Assembly: GCA_002167285.1 (NCBI GenBank)
Contig: NHDG01000108.1
Location: forward strand, 1-35,008
From: Planctomycetia bacterium TMED53
Lineage (GTDB): Bacteria > Planctomycetota > UBA8108 > UBA1146
Direction: 5' to 3'
Length of the DNA: 35,008 nucleotides
Shown: in pieces, positions 32,151 to 35,008 of the stretch
Layout: every line of letters starts with the position of its first letter
How positions within the stretch are numbered: the first letter of the stretch is position 1
Translations under genes and position numbers: made by a program
The notes under the pieces: generated by a model
Told to the model about the DNA's origin: nothing
Database searches by the model: none
What the model saw: the letters and a program-made list of their open reading frames with translations, nothing else

Positions 32151-33685
32151 TTTCCAAAAAAATGTCTCAGGGGCTTATTGGCTTAGTAATCTTTAGTGGA
32201 TTGTTCCTTCTAATTTTTGGCGGTGATTCCAGTAATGAGATTTCCGGCGGAATTGCAGTGGTGAGTCGAGGTGATTTACCGATCAATCTGACCGAGAGAG
32301 GGACTTTAACGACCCGTAATGCGACCCGGATTCGTTCTGAAGTCCGTGGCCGGCGCAGAATCGAATGGATGGTCGACGAGGGCTCTCAAGTAAAAGAAGG
32401 AGACCTCATCGTCGAGCTCGAAAAAACCGAGGTTCAAAGACGAATCGACCAGCTTGAGAACGAACTGATCGCTGAGGAGACCTCTTTAAACTCGGCGCGA
32501 AATGATCTCAAAATCCAGGAGGATCGAAACCAGACTAATCTGGAGAAAGCCCAGTTGAGTCTAGAGGTGGCCCAAGTCGAATTGGAAAAGCTGAAGCAGG
32601 GTGATATTCCACGCAGGGAGCGAGAGTTAGAACTCGCGATCGAAAGGGCCGAATCTGAGCTTGAGCGCTCAGAGGGGCTGTGGAAAGACATGCCGACGAT
32701 GCTTGAGAAGGGCTTTGTTACTTCCGATCAATTTGAACAAGAGAGAATAAAGCTCAAGGAGCGGCGTGAAGCTTTAGTGACGGCTAAGCAAAACAAAACC
32801 CTCTACAACTCCTACGAAAAACCTCTTTCTCTCAAGCAAAAGGAATCGAGCGTTTCTGAGTCGACTCGCTCTCTTGAAATGGAAACGAGGGGTGCTGAGA
32901 CCGCCATCGCGAATCTCGTATTACGGGTCAGCCAGTTTGAGCGTCGACTGGGTGAGTCGCAGGAGGAGTTGGAGCGAGAGAAGAGTAATCTGAGTAAGAT
33001 GTCAGTTTATTCGACCGCAAGTGGCATCGTTTTTTACGGGAACCCAGATAGGCCGTGGGACCGCGACGAGGTTCGAGTGGGTGGGGACACTTACTTCAAC
33101 CATGTGTTGTTGACGATTCCAGACCCGAGCGAGATGGCGGTGTTGATCAAGATTCACGAAGCAGACATCGACAAAGTGAAGGTAGGAATGGCTGCCGAGA
33201 TTCGCTCCGACGTAAACAAGACGAAAATATACAAGGGTGAAGTGACCAAAATCGACTCTGTCGCCAACGCCGGGGATCGTCGCTGGGGTGATCGAGTCCG
33301 ACGATTTTCTGTTGAGATTCAATTGAGAGGAAGTGAACTTTCCCTAAAACCAGGAACCTCTGCAGAAGTGGTGATCAACACTGGGAACCTGGAAAACGTC
33401 CTACATGTGCCGATCCAGGCGGTCCACGCCGAGTCTGGATCCTTTTTCTGCTACGTGCGATCGGGGGGGAAACCGGTGAAGCGTGGTGTCAAGGTGGGGC
33501 GTTCCAACGAAAGCTTCCTTGAGATTACTGAAGGACTTTCCGAGGGAGATAAGGTATTGCTCTACAAACCCGATGAAACGGAATCGACATCGGAAGAAAA
33601 AGCTCCAATGGGAACCACCGCAATGATATCCCCTAAGATTTCCCCAAAGATTCTTCCAAAGATATTTACTGGAAGTCAGCGCTGA
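32147..33685 (+). CDS. MacA/HlyD-type periplasmic adaptor protein
   Basis: Links the MacB-type transporter to TolC. The 512-residue product has an N-terminal membrane anchor (about 9-24, LIGLVIFSGLFLLIFGG). A lipoyl/barrel-sandwich segment follows (RIRSEVRGRRRIEWMVDEGSQVKEGDLIVELE), then a long coiled-coil hairpin (about 95-300, dense Glu/Arg/Lys/Gln with RRIDQLENELIAEETSLNSARNDL). The barrel and membrane-proximal domains are at IPDPSEMAVLIKIHEADIDKVKVGMAAEI and TSAEVVINTGNLENVLHVPIQAV. The coiled coil is longer than in standard MacA. The tail carries an SPKI/SPKI/LPKI repeat. Confidence 0.88.
   Translation: MISKKMSQGLIGLVIFSGLFLLIFGGDSSNEISGGIAVVSRGDLPINLTERGTLTTRNATRIRSEVRGRRRIEWMVDEGSQVKEGDLIVELEKTEVQRRIDQLENELIAEETSLNSARNDLKIQEDRNQTNLEKAQLSLEVAQVELEKLKQGDIPRRERELELAIERAESELERSEGLWKDMPTMLEKGFVTSDQFEQERIKLKERREALVTAKQNKTLYNSYEKPLSLKQKESSVSESTRSLEMETRGAETAIANLVLRVSQFERRLGESQEELEREKSNLSKMSVYSTASGIVFYGNPDRPWDRDEVRVGGDTYFNHVLLTIPDPSEMAVLIKIHEADIDKVKVGMAAEIRSDVNKTKIYKGEVTKIDSVANAGDRRWGDRVRRFSVEIQLRGSELSLKPGTSAEVVINTGNLENVLHVPIQAVHAESGSFFCYVRSGGKPVKRGVKVGRSNESFLEITEGLSEGDKVLLYKPDETESTSEEKAPMGTTAMISPKISPKILPKIFTGSQR
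33631..33666 (+). repeat. 12-bp tandem repeat in the adaptor gene tail
   Basis: Three imperfect 12-base units (CCCTAAGATTTC, CCCAAAGATTCT, TCCAAAGATATT) encode the repeated (S/L)PKI near the C-terminus. Being short and in frame, it is likely a recent slippage duplication. Confidence 0.7.
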
Positions 33686-33687
33686 TT

Positions 33688-34371
33688 TTGGCAGATCCGA
33701 TGATCTCCCTTACCGGGATCCATAAATACTACGGCGAGGTTGAGCCAAGACTACATGTTCTCAAGGGGATTCGTCTCGATGTGGTTCAAGGGGAATTCGT
33801 TTCGATCATGGGAACCTCGGGATCCGGTAAATCGACTTTGCTGAATCTCTTGGGTTGCTTGGATATTCCCACTGAGGGCTCATATCTCTTGGGTGGTAGA
33901 GATGTTTCAAAGTTATCAGACGACGAGTTGTCAAGAATCCGGAATGAGGATATCGGCTTTATATTTCAGAGCTTTCAGCTGATTCCCCAATTGACGGTTC
34001 TTGAGAATGTTCAAGTTCCACTTCTCTACGGTGACAGTTCAATCTCAGAAAATGAAGAGCGCTGTAAGGTGATCCTTGAATCGGTTGGGCTGTCCCATCG
34101 GTTAACCCATCGACCCGCACAGCTCTCCGGGGGAGAGTGCCAAAGAGTCGCTATTGCTAGATCCTTGATAAATGATCCTTTGATTTTGCTCGCAGACGAA
34201 CCGACAGGAAATTTGGATTCAGCTACAGGACAGGAAGTTCTGGAGTTGATGGCGACTCTTCACGATCAAGGAAGAACCATCATCATGATCACCCATGACC
34301 AAGAAGTCGCACTGAAGGCTCAGCGACAAGTTCGAATCCATGATGGCCTGGTGATCGAGGAGTCTGCATGA
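33688..34371 (+). CDS. ABC transporter ATP-binding protein, MacB/LolD type
   Basis: ATPase subunit of the exporter. The 227-residue product begins with ISLTGIHKYYGEVEPRLHVLKGI. Walker A is GTSGSGKST, Q-loop IFQSFQLIPQLTVLENV, signature LSGGECQRVAIARSL, Walker B ILLADEPTGNLD and H-loop MITHD. The conserved GNLDS after Walker B is typical of the LolD/MacB/FtsE subgroup. TTG 33688 is used, with a poorly placed GGAAG; ATG 33700 is an alternative that would drop four residues. It overlaps the permease gene in ATGA. ATPase and permease are separate, unlike E. coli MacB where they are fused. Confidence 0.93.
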   Translation: MADPMISLTGIHKYYGEVEPRLHVLKGIRLDVVQGEFVSIMGTSGSGKSTLLNLLGCLDIPTEGSYLLGGRDVSKLSDDELSRIRNEDIGFIFQSFQLIPQLTVLENVQVPLLYGDSSISENEERCKVILESVGLSHRLTHRPAQLSGGECQRVAIARSLINDPLILLADEPTGNLDSATGQEVLELMATLHDQGRTIIMITHDQEVALKAQRQVRIHDGLVIEESA

Positions 34372-35008
34372 TTTCCCGCAAGAAAAAAGAGCTACTAAGG
34401 ATGGGGCTTCAGAGCCTTCTCGGATATCCGATGAGAACGGTGCTCACGATGCTGGGGGTCGTGTTCGGGGTTGGATCCGTGATCGCCATGCTTGCTTTGG
34501 GTGCCGGGGCAGAAAGGGAATTGCTTCAAGAGATTGGGCGTCTGGGAATCCAAAACATCATCATCAATTCAGTTGAGCCGGAGCAACCAGAAAATAACAA
34601 CAGCGGTGGCAGAGGTGGTTGGATTAATTATTACGGCTTAAAGTTCAAGGACCATCGCCAGATCGTTGAAACCGTTCCAGGAATTAAGCGGGCATTGCCA
34701 GTCCATTTAAGCAAAAAGAAAGTATGGAATGGAAGTCGTTGGTTAGAGAGTACCCTCTTTGCTGTTGAACCCGAATATCTCAATGTTTTTGGTCTAGATG
34801 TTTCTATTGGTCGCGGGATTACTGCTCAGGATGAGGAAGATCTTGCTCGAGTCTGTGTGGTTCGCTCAGGTTTACTTCAAGAGCTAGGGATTTATGAAGA
34901 TCCCATCGGGTTCTCTTTGACTATCGATGATCAGAAGTTCCAAATTATTGGAGTTTTGTCGGAGGATCGATTCCAGGGATATGCGCAAAAAGCTCTCGTT
35001 TCCGATGC
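34368..35008 (+). CDS. MacB-type ABC transporter permease (partial, runs off the window)
   Basis: ATG 34368 overlaps the ATPase stop, and the frame stays open to the window end, giving 213 residues. The N-terminus is basic (ISRKKKELLRMGLQSLLGYPMR), followed by a transmembrane helix in TVLTMLGVVFGVGSVIAMLALGAGAE, the typical first helix of MacB/FtsX permeases. After it come LQEIGRLGIQNIII and a periplasmic MacB-like core region (GLDVSIGRGITAQDEEDLARVCVV, GIYEDPIGFSLTIDDQKFQIIGVL). A short Asn/Gly-rich insert (NNNSGGRGG) lies near residue 76. The missing half should hold three more transmembrane helices. Confidence 0.9.
   Translation, partial: MISRKKKELLRMGLQSLLGYPMRTVLTMLGVVFGVGSVIAMLALGAGAERELLQEIGRLGIQNIIINSVEPEQPENNNSGGRGGWINYYGLKFKDHRQIVETVPGIKRALPVHLSKKKVWNGSRWLESTLFAVEPEYLNVFGLDVSIGRGITAQDEEDLARVCVVRSGLLQELGIYEDPIGFSLTIDDQKFQIIGVLSEDRFQGYAQKALVSD

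Overview
The window is a 35 kb piece of a Gram-negative bacterial chromosome. The Gram-negative call rests on a type IV pilus secretin, a lipobox-bearing TolC-family outer-membrane channel and a MacA/MacB-type exporter. G+C looks moderate by eye. A member of the Planctomycetota/PVC group is the most plausible source, because the long threonyl-tRNA synthetase with a KPMNCPHH motif, the receiver-less sigma-54 activator and the gene mix fit it. That is inference from remembered families, not a placement. No phage, insertion sequence, CRISPR array or other mobile DNA was seen. The coding is dense, no gene-free stretch exceeds 300 bases, and many adjacent genes share a 1-4 base stop/start overlap, often with GTG or TTG starts.

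Layout. 1-2463: end of an unseen gene, a DusB-type tRNA-dihydrouridine synthase and an alkaline-phosphatase-superfamily phosphodiesterase. 2502-3752 (minus): DNA polymerase IV. 3864-11000: a plus-strand run of thrS, a 38-codon membrane ORF, asd, truA, a 49-codon ORF, yvcK, ptsH and ptsI, ended by a hairpin terminator. 11186-17166: a type IV pilus operon, pilM-pilN-pilO-(TPR/GspB-like protein)-pilQ, ended by a strong terminator. 17336-20618: RNase G, ribosomal proteins L21 and L27, and ObgE. 20715-25103: pilT, coaX, a divergent MnmE-like GTPase, pyrB and a VanZ-like membrane protein, then a terminator. 25252-26997: a secreted protein with an RPQ tandem repeat. 27072-28988: a nucleotide salvage set (cdd, a UPRT-family gene, hpt). 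29011-30066 (minus): an orphan sigma-54 activator. 30236-30311: tRNA-Asn(GTT). 30552-35008: TolC, MacA-like adaptor, MacB-type ATPase and permease, the last cut by the window edge.

How they work together. PilM, PilN, PilO and the single-pass TPR protein should form the inner-membrane platform that connects to the PilQ secretin, with PilT as retraction motor. The TPR protein occupies the slot where PilP is usually found and ends in a GspB-like domain. YvcK, HPr and enzyme I lie together without a sugar-specific EII, suggesting a regulatory rather than sugar-importing PTS. The last operon is a complete-looking tripartite exporter. It lies beside the sigma-54 activator, and a degenerate -24/-12 element lies in its leader.

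The items most worth a second look are the pilus TPR/GspB-like protein, the MnmE-like GTPase that has lost its catalytic C-terminus, the two tiny coupled ORFs, the RPQ/aromatic secreted protein, and the possible sigma-54 control of the exporter.
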